Positions 17,776 through 29,077 are shown, numbered from the stretch's first letter. The stretch: DNA of 64,000 nucleotides from [Ruminococcus] torques ATCC 27756 (GCF_000153925.1 NZ_DS264356.1:2713-66712); one strand, 5' to 3'. The notes: generated from the letters alone by a model not told the origin. Made by a program: numbers and translations.

Positions 17776-19050
17776 TTATACATTCATAAGTTTCTTTCCA
17801 ATTTCAAAACAATCAAATGTTGAAAAGTAATCAGCAGGAGTTTCTGCCCTTCTGATAAGTTTTACTTCTCCGTTCTCTTTAAGAAGAAGTTCGGCTGATT
17901 TTAATTTACCATTATAATTGTAACCCATTGCAAATCCATGTGCCCCTGTATCATGAATCACAAGATAATCTCCCCGCTCAATCAGAGGAAGCATCCTGTC
18001 AACAGCGAACTTATCGTTATTCTCACAAAGCGAACCTGTCACATCATATTTATGATCACACGGTTCATCCTCTTTTCCAAGTACGGTAATATGGTGATAC
18101 GCTCCATACATTGCCGGACGCATAAGATTTACCGCACATGCATCCACACCGATATAGTTTTTATAAGTATTTTTCTCGTGGATCGCTTTTGTCACAAGAC
18201 AGCCATACGGTCCCATCATATAGCGTCCTAACTCTGTATAAATAGCAACATCTCCCATTCCTGCCGGAACAAGAACTTCTTCATACACTTTCCGAACTCC
18301 CTCTCCGATCGCATATATATCGTTCGGTTCTTGATCCGGTTTATACGGAATCCCGATTCCACCTGAGAGATTAATAAACTTAATATGAACTCCCGCCTCT
18401 TTTGAAAGTTTTACAGCTTGTTCAAATAAAACTTTTGCAAGCATCGGATAATAATCATTCGTAACAGTATTGCTTGCCAGAAATGCATGAAGACCAAACT
18501 CTTTCGCGCCTTTACTTTTTAATATTTTATATGCTTCCAAAATCTGTTCCGGTGTCATACCGTATTTTGCATCTCCCGGATTATCCATAATATCGTTACT
18601 GATTTTAAATAATCCTCCGGGATTAAACCGGCAGCTTATTGTCTCCGGAACATGACCGATTGCCTGCTCCAAAAAATCAATATGCGTAATATCGTCAAGA
18701 TTTATGATAGCCCCAAGCTTATCTGCATAAATAAATTCTTCCGCCGGAGTATCGTTCGAAGAAAACATAATGTCTTCTCCCGTAATTTCAAGAGCTTCCG
18801 ACATCATAAGTTCTGTATAGGAAGAGCAGTCGCAGCCGCAGCCATACTCTTTCAAAATATCGATCAAAAACGGGTTTGGCGTAGCTTTTACCGCAAAGTA
18901 TTCTTTGTAACCCTTGTTCCATGAAAACGCCTCTTTAAGCGCTTTTACATTTTCTCTGATTCCTTTTTCATCATAAAGATGAAACGGAGTCGGATATATT
19001 TTTGTTATTTTCTCGACCTTCTCTTTTGTCACAAACGGTCTTTTATCCAT
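17776..19050 (-). CDS. lysA: Diaminopimelate decarboxylase-family protein
   Basis: Fold-type III PLP enzyme of 424 residues. The PLP lysine is in EYFAVKATPNP (about residue 54). LSGGIGIPY contacts the phosphate, ELGRYMMGPYGCLV gives the active-site loop, and GSLCENNDKFA has the catalytic Cys that cuts substrate across the dimer. LysA makes L-lysine from meso-diaminopimelate. Canonical LysA has an HIGSQ motif; here it reads HAFLASN, so this is a divergent branch and a different amino-acid or polyamine substrate is possible. GAGGAG precedes the ATG. Confidence 0.82.
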   Translation of the reverse strand: MDKRPFVTKEKVEKITKIYPTPFHLYDEKGIRENVKALKEAFSWNKGYKEYFAVKATPNPFLIDILKEYGCGCDCSSYTELMMSEALEITGEDIMFSSNDTPAEEFIYADKLGAIINLDDITHIDFLEQAIGHVPETISCRFNPGGLFKISNDIMDNPGDAKYGMTPEQILEAYKILKSKGAKEFGLHAFLASNTVTNDYYPMLAKVLFEQAVKLSKEAGVHIKFINLSGGIGIPYKPDQEPNDIYAIGEGVRKVYEEVLVPAGMGDVAIYTELGRYMMGPYGCLVTKAIHEKNTYKNYIGVDACAVNLMRPAMYGAYHHITVLGKEDEPCDHKYDVTGSLCENNDKFAVDRMLPLIERGDYLVIHDTGAHGFAMGYNYNGKLKSAELLLKENGEVKLIRRAETPADYFSTFDCFEIGKKLMNV

Positions 19051-19109
19051 CTTCTCTCACTCCTCATATTTTTATCTTCAGCCTGATTCCTATTTTTTGC
19101 TTTTACATA

Positions 19110-20546
19110 TTATTCCACAGTTGCAATTCTCATCATATTACTTGTGGCGCTTCTCTCTTTTTTTACATTCGGCGAAGGAATTCCCGCTGTGATTACGACA
19201 ATCTCTCCTGTTTCTACAAACTGCTTCACTTTTGCCAGCTCAATCGCGCCGTCGCAAATGTCATCCGTCGTATTAAACGCCTGTGATTTAATCGGTTTTA
19301 CTCCCCAGTAAATCGACATTCTGCGCAATGTTCTCTCATTCGGAGTCACACCTAAAATCACCTGACGCGGACGCAGATTGGATACAACTCTTGCCGTTGC
19401 TCCCGATACAGAAGGTGTAATAATGCATTTGGCATTCAGATTTGATGCTGCCAGCACAGATGAATATCCGATTGCGCTTGATACACCGCTTTTTAAATGT
19501 CCTCCTGTTTTTTCCAACATTCCTTCATAATCGAGATGCTGTTCTGTATTCTGAATAATATGAACCATCATCTGAAGCGCTTCCAGAGGATATTTCCCCT
19601 GCGCCGTCTCTCCTGACAGCATTACCGCATCTGTTCCGTCATATACAGCATTGGCAACATCTGTAACTTCCGCTCTTGTCGGACGCGGATTACGCATCAT
19701 AGAGTCCAGCATCTGGGTTGCCGTAATAACTGTTTTAAAGTTCATATTACATTTCTGAATAATCATTTTCTGAAGATACGGAACTTCTTCTGCCGGAATT
19801 TCTACTCCAAGATCTCCTCTCGCAACCATAACCCCGTCTGCAGCACGGATAATTTCATCAATATTTTTAATTCCTTCTGCATTCTCTACTTTTGCAATAA
19901 TCGGAACATATGGCGCACCGAGTTCTTTAAGGTATGCTTTTATTTCAAGTACACATTCTGCATTTCTCACAAAAGATGCAGCGATAAAATCAATTCCCTG
20001 CTCTACTCCAAAACGGATATCATCCTTATCTTTTTCTGTGATTGCCGGAAGTCTAACCGCTACATTCGGCACATTTACTCCCTTTCTCTCACCGAGTTCT
20101 CCTCCGTTTATGACTTCGCAGAAAATTTCCTTTTCACTTTTTCCAACAACTTTTAATTCAATCAATCCGTCATCAATAAGAATCACTCTACCGGCATCAA
20201 CATCCTGCACAAGACCTTCGTAAGTGATCGAAACTTTTGATTCATCCCCTTCGATCTCCTCTGTTGTCAGAGTAAACTGCTCTCCGGCCTTGAGCATTAT
20301 TCTTTTTCCGCCTTTCAATACTCCCGTACGGATCTCCGGTCCCTTTGTATCAAGAAGAATTGCAGTGTTTGTATTCAATTCCTGACGCAGTTCTTTCAGC
20401 AGATCCATTCTGCTTTTTTGTTCTTCATGATCTCCGTGCGAAAAATTGAAGCGGGCAACATCCATTCCGTTTTCAATCAACTTTTTCAGCAGTTCCCTGT
20501 CATTCGTGTTCGGTCCCATTGTACAAACTACTTTTGTCTTTTTCAT
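19110..20546 (-). CDS. pyk: Pyruvate kinase
   Basis: Final glycolytic step: phosphoenolpyruvate plus ADP to pyruvate plus ATP. At 478 residues it has the core TIM barrel, B domain and C-domain but not the extra C-terminal PEP-utiliser domain of Bacillus enzymes. Motifs include KVVCTMGPNTNDRE, DVARFNFSHGDHEE, VMVARGDLGVEIP (the catalytic MARGDLG) and DAVMLSGETAQGKYP. I start at the ATG at 20546, after GGAGAG; a TTG lies one codon upstream. Confidence 0.97.
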   Translation of the reverse strand: MKKTKVVCTMGPNTNDRELLKKLIENGMDVARFNFSHGDHEEQKSRMDLLKELRQELNTNTAILLDTKGPEIRTGVLKGGKRIMLKAGEQFTLTTEEIEGDESKVSITYEGLVQDVDAGRVILIDDGLIELKVVGKSEKEIFCEVINGGELGERKGVNVPNVAVRLPAITEKDKDDIRFGVEQGIDFIAASFVRNAECVLEIKAYLKELGAPYVPIIAKVENAEGIKNIDEIIRAADGVMVARGDLGVEIPAEEVPYLQKMIIQKCNMNFKTVITATQMLDSMMRNPRPTRAEVTDVANAVYDGTDAVMLSGETAQGKYPLEALQMMVHIIQNTEQHLDYEGMLEKTGGHLKSGVSSAIGYSSVLAASNLNAKCIITPSVSGATARVVSNLRPRQVILGVTPNERTLRRMSIYWGVKPIKSQAFNTTDDICDGAIELAKVKQFVETGEIVVITAGIPSPNVKKERSATSNMMRIATVE

Positions 20547-20618
20547 CAATCAATTCTCTCCTTTATAATCTATCTGATATAAGTTTTCTCAACACCCGCA
20601 TAAGCAATTTACAAACTG

Positions 20619-21485
20619 CTATTTTACATGCTCATGGGTAAATAAATGATCCTGGCAATATTCATAATTACCGTTACATTTTGAGCAAAACCGAAATTCA
20701 AGACACGGATCATCCAGTTCCGTCCGTCCGCATACCGCACAGCGATGTCTTGCTCCGTTGGCATATGTCATATGAGGCGCCGACTGCTGTTTGAACTTTG
20801 CCTTGCGGGCCCGTTCTTTCGGTGAATACCTGCTCAAATTGCGCGTTGATAAAAAGAATATAATAAAGTTTAAAATCGATGCAATGATCGCGATTCTCGT
20901 TACCATGCTGCCTGAAATAATTCCATACAAGATCATCACCCCGTATACAAGCCCCATCCATTTCATTTTGATCGGAATAATAAAATACAATAACACTTCC
21001 ATATCCGGATAAGTTACCGCGAATGCCAAAAAGATCGACATATAGATATAAGAAACACTAAATAATCCGCTTCCTGTTAAGAGCAGCGTCTGACCGCCTA
21101 TAAAAGCAGCATCATATGTCGCGCACAACACCCCGTACAGCACAAATGCCCCGATCACAGTAAACAACATTCCCGAAATAATATATACATTATACCGAAA
21201 TGTTCCCCACGTACGTTCGAGAGTCGTTCCCAAAGAATAATACAGCCAGACCATAAGCAGAAAATAAATCGGTTTCTCAGCCGGAGCTACAAAAATCCAC
21301 GAAACAATTCTCCAAATCTGCCCTTTCAGTATTAATCCCGGTTCCAGTGTCAGCCACTGAAGAAGTTCCGGCATAAGAAATCTGGTCATATAACCGATTC
21401 CATATGCAATAAGCAAGTACAAAGTCAAATTACTTATGGCATAACGCCCAACCTTTTTTTCCATTTTGTCAAACCAGCTCAACAA
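20619..21485 (-). CDS. Rhomboid-like membrane protein with C-terminal zinc ribbon
   Basis: A 288-residue protein with about six membrane segments in residues 15-210. It resembles rhomboid proteases in layout (ILKGQIWRIVSWIFVAP near the start, like the rhomboid WR motif). I see neither the GxSG serine motif nor the paired His in the expected helices, so it is probably not a protease. The C-terminus (about 245-280) is a zinc ribbon: CAVCGRTELDDPCLEFRFCSKC, then CQDH. It begins with TTG after GAGG. Function unknown; perhaps a membrane scaffold or chaperone. Confidence 0.75.
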   Translation of the reverse strand: MLSWFDKMEKKVGRYAISNLTLYLLIAYGIGYMTRFLMPELLQWLTLEPGLILKGQIWRIVSWIFVAPAEKPIYFLLMVWLYYSLGTTLERTWGTFRYNVYIISGMLFTVIGAFVLYGVLCATYDAAFIGGQTLLLTGSGLFSVSYIYMSIFLAFAVTYPDMEVLLYFIIPIKMKWMGLVYGVMILYGIISGSMVTRIAIIASILNFIIFFLSTRNLSRYSPKERARKAKFKQQSAPHMTYANGARHRCAVCGRTELDDPCLEFRFCSKCNGNYEYCQDHLFTHEHVK

Positions 21486-21640
21486 TCATTACCTCACCTT
21501 TTAACATTTTATCTAATTGTAACTTTCACATATCTGTTTGTCAAACATATGTTGTTTCTTTTCACACGTTTAACACAATCTTTATGTAAAATAGCTATAT
21601 AAATCGACATTATTAGCGAAAACCCGCATAATAATCACGA

Positions 21641-21669
21641 TTGTATTTCCAAAAATGATGTCGTATAAT
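21641..21669 (+). promoter_or_regulatory. Promoter of the giant activase gene
   Basis: TTGTAT (21641-21646) and TATAAT (21664-21669) with a 17-base spacer. GTCGTATAAT is repeated at 21660-21669 and 21677-21686, giving a second possible -10. The rest of 21486-21794 holds only AT-rich DNA and the hairpin listed next. Confidence 0.6.
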
Positions 21670-21709
21670 GGAAAACGTCGTATAATAGTATTATACATTT
21701 AATAGGTAG

Positions 21710-21733
21710 GAACTCTTTTCTTTTTCAGAGTTC
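21710..21733 (+). promoter_or_regulatory. Leader hairpin of the activase gene
   Basis: GAACTCT (21710-21716) pairs with AGAGTTC (21727-21733), followed by TCTTTTC. It lies between promoter and start codon and looks like a weak attenuator. Confidence 0.4.
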
Positions 21734-21794
21734 TCTTTTCATTATAGTAATATTTCGAAAAATCATTATTTTTTTAAAGTTTGGAGATAATGCA

Positions 21795-24700
21795 ATGAAC
21801 TTAAACAAATTACATACTCTCGGTATTGATATCGGTTCTACCACAGTCAAAATTGCAATTTTAGACAGTGAAAACGAAGTCCTTTTTTCAGACTACGAAC
21901 GTCATTTTGCAAACATTCAGGAAACATTATCCGACTTGCTCGGACGGGCACTTTACAAACTCGGTTCAATTCAGGTTTCTCCTGTCATTACAGGAAGCGG
22001 AGGTCTTACTCTCGCAAAACATCTGGGAGTTCCTTTTGTACAGGAGGTCATTGCCGTATCAACAGCTCTGCAAGACTATGCACCGCAGACTGATGTGGCG
22101 ATTGAGCTCGGAGGTGAGGATGCGAAAATCATCTATTTTGAAGGTGGAAATGTAGAACAGCGTATGAACGGAGTCTGTGCAGGGGGCACAGGTTCTTTTA
22201 TTGACCAAATGGCTTCCCTTCTTCAGACAGACGCTTCGGGATTGAACGAATATGCAAAGAACTATAAAGCGCTATACTCCATCGCGGCTCGCTGCGGTGT
22301 ATTTGCCAAATCCGACATTCAGCCTCTCATCAATGAAGGAGCGTCCAAAGAAGATCTTGCCGCTTCTATTTTTCAGGCTGTCGTAAACCAGACAATCAGC
22401 GGACTTGCATGTGGAAAACCAATTCGCGGACATGTTGCATTTCTCGGCGGACCTCTTCACTTTTTATCAGAACTACGCGAAACCTTTATCCGTACTTTAA
22501 AATTAGATGACGAACACATTATCGCTCCGCACCACTCACACTTGTTCGCCGCGATCGGATCTGCTTTAAATTCAAAAAAGGATACGCCGACAGCTCTTTG
22601 CGAGCTTCAGAAACGCCTTGAAAATAAAATTCAATTAGACTTTGAAGTAGAGCGTCTTGATCCATTATTTGAAACATCTGCAGACTATGATAAATTCATT
22701 TCCCGTCATAGCAAACACCAAGTTCCGATCAAAGATCTGGCAACTTATACAGGCAAAGCTTTTTTAGGAATTGATGCGGGATCTACAACAACAAAAGCTG
22801 CTCTTGTCGGAGAAGACGGAACACTCCTTTACTCTTTTTACCACAATAATGACGGAGATCCTCTCGGAACAACAATTTCCGCGATCAAGGATATTTACCG
22901 CCAGCTTCCCGAAGACGTTGAAATCGTCCACTCCTGCTCTACCGGATACGGAGAAGCGCTGATCAAGTCTGCCCTTATGCTAGATGAAGGCGAAGTGGAA
23001 ACCGTTGCCCATTATTATGCAGCCGCGTTTTTTGAACCTGATGTAGACTGTATCCTCGATATCGGCGGTCAGGACATGAAATGCATCAAAATCAAAAATC
23101 AAACAGTTGATAGTGTGCAGCTTAACGAAGCATGTTCTTCCGGATGCGGTTCTTTCATTGAAACATTCGCAAAGTCTTTAAATTACACGGTAGAAGATTT
23201 TGCCCATGAAGCTCTTTATGCTCAAAATCCGATTGATTTAGGGACACGCTGTACTGTTTTTATGAACTCTAAAGTAAAGCAAGCTCAAAAAGAAGGCGCT
23301 TCCGTAGCGGACATCTCTGCCGGACTTGCTTACTCCGTCATAAAAAACGCACTTTTCAAAGTCATCAAAGTATCAGACGCTTCCGAACTCGGGAAACATA
23401 TTGTTGTTCAAGGCGGAACATTTTACAACAATGCCGTCCTTAGAAGCTTTGAAAAAATCGCAGACTGCGAAGCAATCCGTCCCGATATCGCCGGAATCAT
23501 GGGCGCATTCGGCGCTGCATTGATTGCCAGAGAACGTTACGGAGAATGTAAAGGAACAACTATGCTTTCTATTGAAGACATCCGTTCCCTTGAATATTCA
23601 ACTACTATGACAAAATGCCGCGGATGTACAAACACTTGTCGTCTTACGATCAATCACTTCAGCGGCGGCCGAAAATTTATAACCGGAAACCGATGTGAAC
23701 GAGGTCTCGGAAAAGAAAAAAATACAAATACGCTGCCAAACTTGTTTGACTATAAATTTCATCGGTATTTTGATTATGAACCTCTTTCCGAAGAAGATGC
23801 CACGCGAGGAATAATCGGAATTCCCCGTGTACTTAACATGTACGAAAATTATCCATTCTGGTTTACATTTTTCACCAAACTCGGATTCCGTGTCGTACTC
23901 TCTCCTGCTTCTACGAGAAAAATTTACGAACTCGGTATCGAATCCATTCCAAGTGAATCCGAATGTTATCCGGCAAAACTGGCTCACGGACATATTCAAT
24001 GGCTGATCAACAACGGAATCGAACACATTTTCTATCCGTCTGTTCCATATGAAAGGAATGAATTTGAAGATTCCAACAACCACTACAACTGTCCGATCGT
24101 TACATCTTATCCGGAAAATATAAAAAACAATATCGATCCGATCATCGAAAACGAAGTCGACTTCATCCATCCGTTTCTTTCTTTTAAAAACGAAGAAACC
24201 ATTGCTTATCGGTTATTTGAAGAACTGGGATCAAAATTCTCACTGTCAAAAAACGAGATTTATTCCGCAGTACACGATGCATGGACAGAACTTGCTTCCT
24301 GCCGGGAAGATATGAGACGCAAAGGGGAAGAAACGATCCGGTTTTTGAACGAAACCGGAAACAGAGGAATCGTCCTTGCCGGAAGACCGTACCATATCGA
24401 CCCGGAAGTCAATCATGGACTTCCGGAAATGATCCTTTCCTATAATATTGCCGTACTGACTGAAGATTCTGTATCCCATCTTCATCCCGTTGAACGGCCT
24501 CTTAATGTTATGGATCAGTGGATGTACCACTCTCGCTTGTATGCCGCGGCAAATTATGTAAAAACAACAGAAAACCTTGATTTAATCCAACTGAACTCTT
24601 TCGGATGCGGTCTTGATGCTGTTACTACAGATCAAGTTGCCGACATCTTAACAAATTCAGGTAAAATTTATACAACTTTAAAGATCGACGAAGTTAATAA

Positions 24701-26051
24701 TCTAGGGGCGGCTCGTATCCGTGTACGCTCTCTGCTGGCTGCTATCCGCGTCAGAGAACAAAAAAAGACAGAGCGCACTATCCGCTCTGCAGCAATCGAA
24801 AAAGTTCCTTTTACAAAGGAAATGAAGGCGACACATACTATTCTTTGTCCGCAGATGTCTCCGATTCATTTTGAAATGCTCGAAGCTGCCTTTAGAGGAT
24901 CCGGATATCGGTTTGAGATTCTCCCTAACGACAACAAACAGGCAGTTGATGTAGGCCTGAAATATGTAAATAACGATGCCTGCTACCCTTCTCTCATCGT
25001 TGTTGGACAGATTATGGAAGCACTTCTTTCCGGAAAATACGATCTTGACAAAGTGGCAGTTATCATTACTCAAACAGGAGGAGGATGCCGCGCTTCCAAT
25101 TATATCGGATTTATACGGCGCGCCCTGAAAAAAGCAGGCTTTGGACACGTTCCTGTCATCTCACTGAATTTAAGCGGCCTGGAAGGAAATCCGGGATTTA
25201 AACTGACCCCGTCCCTTATCATGCGTATCGTATACGGCGCTCTCTTCGGAGATATTTTTATGAAATGTGTCTATCATATGCGGCCATACGAAGCCGTTCC
25301 CGGAACAACTGATCAGATTCATCGCAAATGGGCAAAGATCTGCAAAGACTTTGTTTCAAAAGGATATCCTTCCCGGCACAAATTCAAAAAGCTTTGCCGG
25401 GACATTATTCACGACTTTGATTCGATCGAAATATTGGATATCAAAAAACCCCGCGTCGGAATTGTCGGGGAAATACTTGTGAAATTTCTGCCGGCAGCCA
25501 ATAATCATCTTGTTGAACTGCTAGAGGCAGAAGGCGCAGAAGCTGTTGTTCCTGATCTTGCAGACTTTTTGCAATATTGTTTTTATAACCAAAACTTCAA
25601 AGTCTCTCATCTCGGGATGAAGAAGTCAAAAGCACTTGCAGGACGTCTCGGTGTTCAGGCGGTTGAATGGTTTCGGTCTCCTGCCACAAAAGCCTTCGCA
25701 GAAAGCAAACATTTTTCACCTCCTGCAAAAATCGAACATTTAGCAGAAATGGCATCTGATATCGTATCGCTTGGGAATCAGACAGGAGAAGGATGGTTTC
25801 TGACCGGAGAAATGCTTGAACTGATTGAAAACGGCGCTCAAAATATTATCTGCGCGCAGCCGTTTGCCTGTCTTCCAAACCATGTCGTAGGAAAAGGTGT
25901 GATCAAAGAACTTCGCCGGCTCCATCCGCAGTCAAATATTGTCGCCATTGATTTCGATCCCGGCGCAAGCGAAGTGAACCAATTAAACCGAATTAAACTG
26001 ATGCTTTCCACTGCCTTTAAAAATATGGAAAAAGAAAATCAGTCAATGTAA
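21795..26051 (+). CDS. Giant 2-hydroxyacyl-CoA dehydratase activase-related protein
   Basis: A 1418-residue protein with two ASKHA ATPase domains in tandem: residues about 6-255 ([31 protein letters not shown]) and 320-585 ([31 protein letters not shown]). Both resemble the Fe-S activator of 2-hydroxyglutaryl-CoA dehydratase. A Cys cluster follows ([12 protein letters not shown]...CERG, about 610-640), then a DUF2229-like part and a C-terminal region like the dehydratase subunits ([28 protein letters not shown]). Family members move single electrons at ATP cost into an Fe-S partner. Fusion of activator and target-like domains suggests a self-contained low-potential enzyme; its substrate is not known. 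GGAGA precedes the ATG. It stands alone between its own promoter and terminator. Confidence 0.88.
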   Translation: MNLNKLHTLGIDIGSTTVKIAILDSENEVLFSDYERHFANIQETLSDLLGRALYKLGSIQVSPVITGSGGLTLAKHLGVPFVQEVIAVSTALQDYAPQTDVAIELGGEDAKIIYFEGGNVEQRMNGVCAGGTGSFIDQMASLLQTDASGLNEYAKNYKALYSIAARCGVFAKSDIQPLINEGASKEDLAASIFQAVVNQTISGLACGKPIRGHVAFLGGPLHFLSELRETFIRTLKLDDEHIIAPHHSHLFAAIGSALNSKKDTPTALCELQKRLENKIQLDFEVERLDPLFETSADYDKFISRHSKHQVPIKDLATYTGKAFLGIDAGSTTTKAALVGEDGTLLYSFYHNNDGDPLGTTISAIKDIYRQLPEDVEIVHSCSTGYGEALIKSALMLDEGEVETVAHYYAAAFFEPDVDCILDIGGQDMKCIKIKNQTVDSVQLNEACSSGCGSFIETFAKSLNYTVEDFAHEALYAQNPIDLGTRCTVFMNSKVKQAQKEGASVADISAGLAYSVIKNALFKVIKVSDASELGKHIVVQGGTFYNNAVLRSFEKIADCEAIRPDIAGIMGAFGAALIARERYGECKGTTMLSIEDIRSLEYSTTMTKCRGCTNTCRLTINHFSGGRKFITGNRCERGLGKEKNTNTLPNLFDYKFHRYFDYEPLSEEDATRGIIGIPRVLNMYENYPFWFTFFTKLGFRVVLSPASTRKIYELGIESIPSESECYPAKLAHGHIQWLINNGIEHIFYPSVPYERNEFEDSNNHYNCPIVTSYPENIKNNIDPIIENEVDFIHPFLSFKNEETIAYRLFEELGSKFSLSKNEIYSAVHDAWTELASCREDMRRKGEETIRFLNETGNRGIVLAGRPYHIDPEVNHGLPEMILSYNIAVLTEDSVSHLHPVERPLNVMDQWMYHSRLYAAANYVKTTENLDLIQLNSFGCGLDAVTTDQVADILTNSGKIYTTLKIDEVNNLGAARIRVRSLLAAIRVREQKKTERTIRSAAIEKVPFTKEMKATHTILCPQMSPIHFEMLEAAFRGSGYRFEILPNDNKQAVDVGLKYVNNDACYPSLIVVGQIMEALLSGKYDLDKVAVIITQTGGGCRASNYIGFIRRALKKAGFGHVPVISLNLSGLEGNPGFKLTPSLIMRIVYGALFGDIFMKCVYHMRPYEAVPGTTDQIHRKWAKICKDFVSKGYPSRHKFKKLCRDIIHDFDSIEILDIKKPRVGIVGEILVKFLPAANNHLVELLEAEGAEAVVPDLADFLQYCFYNQNFKVSHLGMKKSKALAGRLGVQAVEWFRSPATKAFAESKHFSPPAKIEHLAEMASDIVSLGNQTGEGWFLTGEMLELIENGAQNIICAQPFACLPNHVVGKGVIKELRRLHPQSNIVAIDFDPGASEVNQLNRIKLMLSTAFKNMEKENQSM

Positions 26052-26070
26052 ACAATATTACAGAGCTCGA

Positions 26071-26122
26071 AAAACGGCAGAGATGTAGGAAATCGTTTTA
26101 CCGCCCGCATCTCTGCCGTTTT
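26071..26122 (+). terminator. Terminator of the activase gene
   Basis: A perfect 15-bp stem, AAAACGGCAGAGATG (26071-26085) with 26108-26122, ending in TTTT. Confidence 0.9.
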
Positions 26123-26169
26123 ATTAAAAAATCATCTGTTCCTCTTATATACAACATGTAGTGTTTTAA

Positions 26170-26820
26170 TCAAACTTCCATCAAGGAGACAATCTGTTCC
26201 GGCACTTCCACTAACATTTCCGCTCCCGACTGTTCCAATTCTTCTTTCGATCCATATCCATACAACACGCCTATACTGTGCAGTCCCGCTTTCTTTGCTC
26301 CGATCATATCATGAGAGCGATCCCCTACCATGACTACTTCATTTCTGTCTGTAATGTTACAGCTCTCAATCACATATTCTATCACTTCATATTTATCTGT
26401 CCTGCTTTCATTCATACAGGCTCCGCCGATAAAGTCAAAATATTTGGAAAACCCAAAATAATCCGCAATCTGCTTTGCAAACATCTCCGGTTTTGATGTT
26501 GCAATCGCTAAACGAAATCCTTTTTTTCTCAGTTTTTCCAACATCTCGATCACGCCGTCATATACATTATTTTCAAAAATCCCTTTGTCACGGTAATACT
26601 CTCTATAATCTTCAACCATCCTCGCACTTTCTTCATCCGCAAGACCACAAACTTTACAAAACTGTCCGCGCAGCGGCGGTCCGATAAAGCTTCGGAGTTG
26701 CTCTTCCGAAAGCATCGGAAGATGATTTTTCTCAAGTGCATATTTAATACTATTCATGATTCCCGGCGCGGAATCCGTAATTGTTCCGTCCAAGTCAAAA
26801 AATATCGTCTTGTATTTCAT
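26170..26820 (-). CDS. HAD-family hydrolase (phosphoglycolate phosphatase-like)
   Basis: A 216-residue HAD phosphatase. Motif I is IFFDLDGTITDSAPGIMNSI, motif II ATSKPE, and motif III/IV VMVGDRSHDMIGAKKAG. The cap (residues about 15-80) is that of the Gph/5'-nucleotidase group. The likely role is removal of phosphate from a small metabolite or nucleotide; the substrate is unknown. GAGGG precedes the ATG. It converges with the activase gene and follows greA on the same strand. Confidence 0.9.
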   Translation of the reverse strand: MKYKTIFFDLDGTITDSAPGIMNSIKYALEKNHLPMLSEEQLRSFIGPPLRGQFCKVCGLADEESARMVEDYREYYRDKGIFENNVYDGVIEMLEKLRKKGFRLAIATSKPEMFAKQIADYFGFSKYFDFIGGACMNESRTDKYEVIEYVIESCNITDRNEVVMVGDRSHDMIGAKKAGLHSIGVLYGYGSKEELEQSGAEMLVEVPEQIVSLMEV

Positions 26821-26918
26821 TCTTTTTCCCTCTGAAAATCAATTTTATTGATGTTTTCCATATTCTAAAAAATTCTAAAAAATGCTTATTATCCTTTTTC
26901 CCCTCATCCAAAAAAAGT

Positions 26919-27422
26919 TTAAAAACTTCGGATGTGATCCTCATCTTCACTTTGCGTCTTGATTACTTTTTTCACAATAACATAATATCCGAAATCATCA
27001 TTTACTTTTATAAAAACACGATCTCCTTCTTTATGTCCAAGAAGAGCTTTTCCAAGCGGCGATTCAATACTTACAAGACCATTCAGGGAACTTCCTCTGA
27101 CTGATGTTACAATCCGGTACGTCTCCACTTCTTCATCATCTTCACAGTACACCTCTACCGTATTATTAAGTCCGATTTCATCTTCTTTAGATTCATCTTC
27201 TACGATCACCGCAGTTTTTAACATTCTTTCCAGATAACGGATTCGACTTTCATTTCTGTTTTTTTCTTTTTTTGCCGCATGATATTCAAAATTTTCACTT
27301 AAATCTCCATGAGAACGCGCTTCTTTTACCGCTTCAATCAATTCTTTTCTTTCTACCAATTTCCGATGTTCAATCTCTTCCCGAATTTTCTCTACATCGC
27401 TCTTTGTCAGCTTTTCCCGCAT
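26919..27422 (-). CDS. greA: Transcript cleavage factor GreA family
   Basis: 167 residues. The N-terminal coiled coil (about 1-80) has the acidic tip motif DLSENFEYHAAK, which reaches into the RNA polymerase channel to stimulate cleavage of backtracked RNA. The C-terminal FKBP-like domain ends in IESPLGKALLGHKEGDRVFI. DLSEN is conserved; the next residue is Phe where GreA usually has Ala, so it may be a paralogue of the main GreA. AAAGGAG precedes the ATG. Confidence 0.9.
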   Translation of the reverse strand: MREKLTKSDVEKIREEIEHRKLVERKELIEAVKEARSHGDLSENFEYHAAKKEKNRNESRIRYLERMLKTAVIVEDESKEDEIGLNNTVEVYCEDDEEVETYRIVTSVRGSSLNGLVSIESPLGKALLGHKEGDRVFIKVNDDFGYYVIVKKVIKTQSEDEDHIRSF

Positions 27423-27486
27423 AATTTTATTACTCCTTTACGGCTGCTTTATATATAAAGTTCCATTATTGCTCTACATAAACGAA

Positions 27487-27513
27487 AGACCCCGAATCTT
27501 CGAGGTCTGTTCG
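27487..27513 (-). terminator. Terminator after gpmI
   Basis: On the minus strand AGACCTCG pairs with CGGGGTCT (one mismatch), followed by TTCGTTT. It ends the glycolytic cluster. Confidence 0.75.
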
Positions 27514-27538
27514 TATATAAAACGAATTCGCTAAATTT

Positions 27539-29077
27539 TTATTTCAAAAGAAGAGATTTTCCCGTCATCTCTTTCGGCTGCTCCATTCCCATGAGTTCAA
27601 TCAATGTAGGAGCAATATCCGCAAGACATCCTCCCTCTCTGAGCTTATAAGACGGATCTGCATTTACAAGAATAAACGGTACAGGATTTGTTGTGTGTGC
27701 CGTAAACGGCTCTCCTGTCTCTTCGTCAATCAACTGCTCTGCATTTCCGTGATCCGCGCAGATAAACATCTGACCATTCACTTCTTTCACAGCTTCAACC
27801 GCTCTTCCGACGCATTCGTCAACAGCTTCTATCGCTTTGATAGCTGCCGGCTCAACACCTGTATGTCCAACCATATCCGGATTTGCATAATTTATAATAA
27901 TAACGTCATATTTATCAGACTTGATTGCATCAACAAGCTTATCGCTTACTTCATACGCACTCATCTCCGGTTTCAAATCATATGTTGCAACTTTCGGAGA
28001 TTTTACAAGTATTCTGTCTTCTCCTTCATTCGGCTCTTCTACCCCGCCGTTGAAGAAAAAGGTCACATGCGCATATTTTTCCGTCTCTGCAATACGAGCC
28101 TGTTTCAGACCCTTTGCTGCAAGAAACTCGCCAAATGTGTTTGTAATCTCTTCTTTTACAAAAGCAACCAGTTTATTTTCGATCGTAACATCGTATTCTG
28201 TAAAACATACATACGTTGTTTTCACCCGTTCTCCTCGTTCAAAACCGTCGAACTGATCGTCGCAGAATGTTCTTGTGATCTCTCTCGCGCGATCCGGTCT
28301 GAAATTGAAGAAGATCATAGAATCCCCGTCTTTTACTGTCGCTGTCGGAGCGCCGTCTTTCATCACTACAAACGGTTCCACAAACTCGTCAGTTTTCTCG
28401 TTGTCATAAGATGCCTGAATTCCTTCAAGCGCCGATGCCGCTTCAACTCCTTCGCCTTTCACCAAGGCATTATATGCTTTTTCCACACGATCCCAACGGT
28501 TGTCACGATCCATCGCATAATAACGACCTGATACAGATGCCACTTCACCGACACCGATTTCCTTCATCTTAGCTTCCAGTTCTGCCACATAATCTTTTCC
28601 CGATGCCGGAGGCGTATCTCTTCCATCAAGGAAACAATGTACATAAACTTTCTCGATTCCCTGTTTTTTCGCCAGCTCAAGCAAACCGTAAATATGAGTA
28701 TTGTGACTGTGAACTCCGCCGTCAGATACAAGTCCCATCATGTGAAGAGCAGAACCGTTTTTCTTTACATTTTCACATGCTGCAAGAAGCGCTTTATTCT
28801 CAAAGAAATCTCCATCCTGAATTGACTTTGTGATTTTTGTCAAGTCTTGATATACAATTCGTCCAGCTCCCATATTCAAATGTCCGACTTCTGAATTTCC
28901 CATCTGTCCTTCCGGAAGTCCGACTGCCATTCCGCTTGCATTTCCTTTTACGAATGGGCATTCTGTCATCAGCTTGTCCATTACCGGAGTTTTTCCTTCT
29001 GCTACAGCATTACCCTTATCATCGGCTCTCAAGCCATATCCATCTAATATCATCAATACGGTTGGTTTTTTACTCAT
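27539..29077 (-). CDS. gpmI: 2,3-bisphosphoglycerate-independent phosphoglycerate mutase
   Basis: Interconverts 3- and 2-phosphoglycerate with Mn2+ and a phosphoserine intermediate. At 512 residues it has [10 protein letters not shown] at the N-terminus, the catalytic Ser in [37 protein letters not shown], and the metal sites ICADHGNAE and [11 protein letters not shown] start at 29077 rather than at the ATG two codons earlier because AAAGGAG is only two bases from the latter. Last gene of gap-pgk-tpiA-gpmI. Confidence 0.97.
   Translation of the reverse strand: MSKKPTVLMILDGYGLRADDKGNAVAEGKTPVMDKLMTECPFVKGNASGMAVGLPEGQMGNSEVGHLNMGAGRIVYQDLTKITKSIQDGDFFENKALLAACENVKKNGSALHMMGLVSDGGVHSHNTHIYGLLELAKKQGIEKVYVHCFLDGRDTPPASGKDYVAELEAKMKEIGVGEVASVSGRYYAMDRDNRWDRVEKAYNALVKGEGVEAASALEGIQASYDNEKTDEFVEPFVVMKDGAPTATVKDGDSMIFFNFRPDRAREITRTFCDDQFDGFERGERVKTTYVCFTEYDVTIENKLVAFVKEEITNTFGEFLAAKGLKQARIAETEKYAHVTFFFNGGVEEPNEGEDRILVKSPKVATYDLKPEMSAYEVSDKLVDAIKSDKYDVIIINYANPDMVGHTGVEPAAIKAIEAVDECVGRAVEAVKEVNGQMFICADHGNAEQLIDEETGEPFTAHTTNPVPFILVNADPSYKLREGGCLADIAPTLIELMGMEQPKEMTGKSLLLK

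Noticed and set aside
27695-28531. Plus-strand frame of 278 codons opposite gpmI
   Set aside because: Shadow of gpmI, rich in Cys/Phe/Arg as usual for antisense frames.
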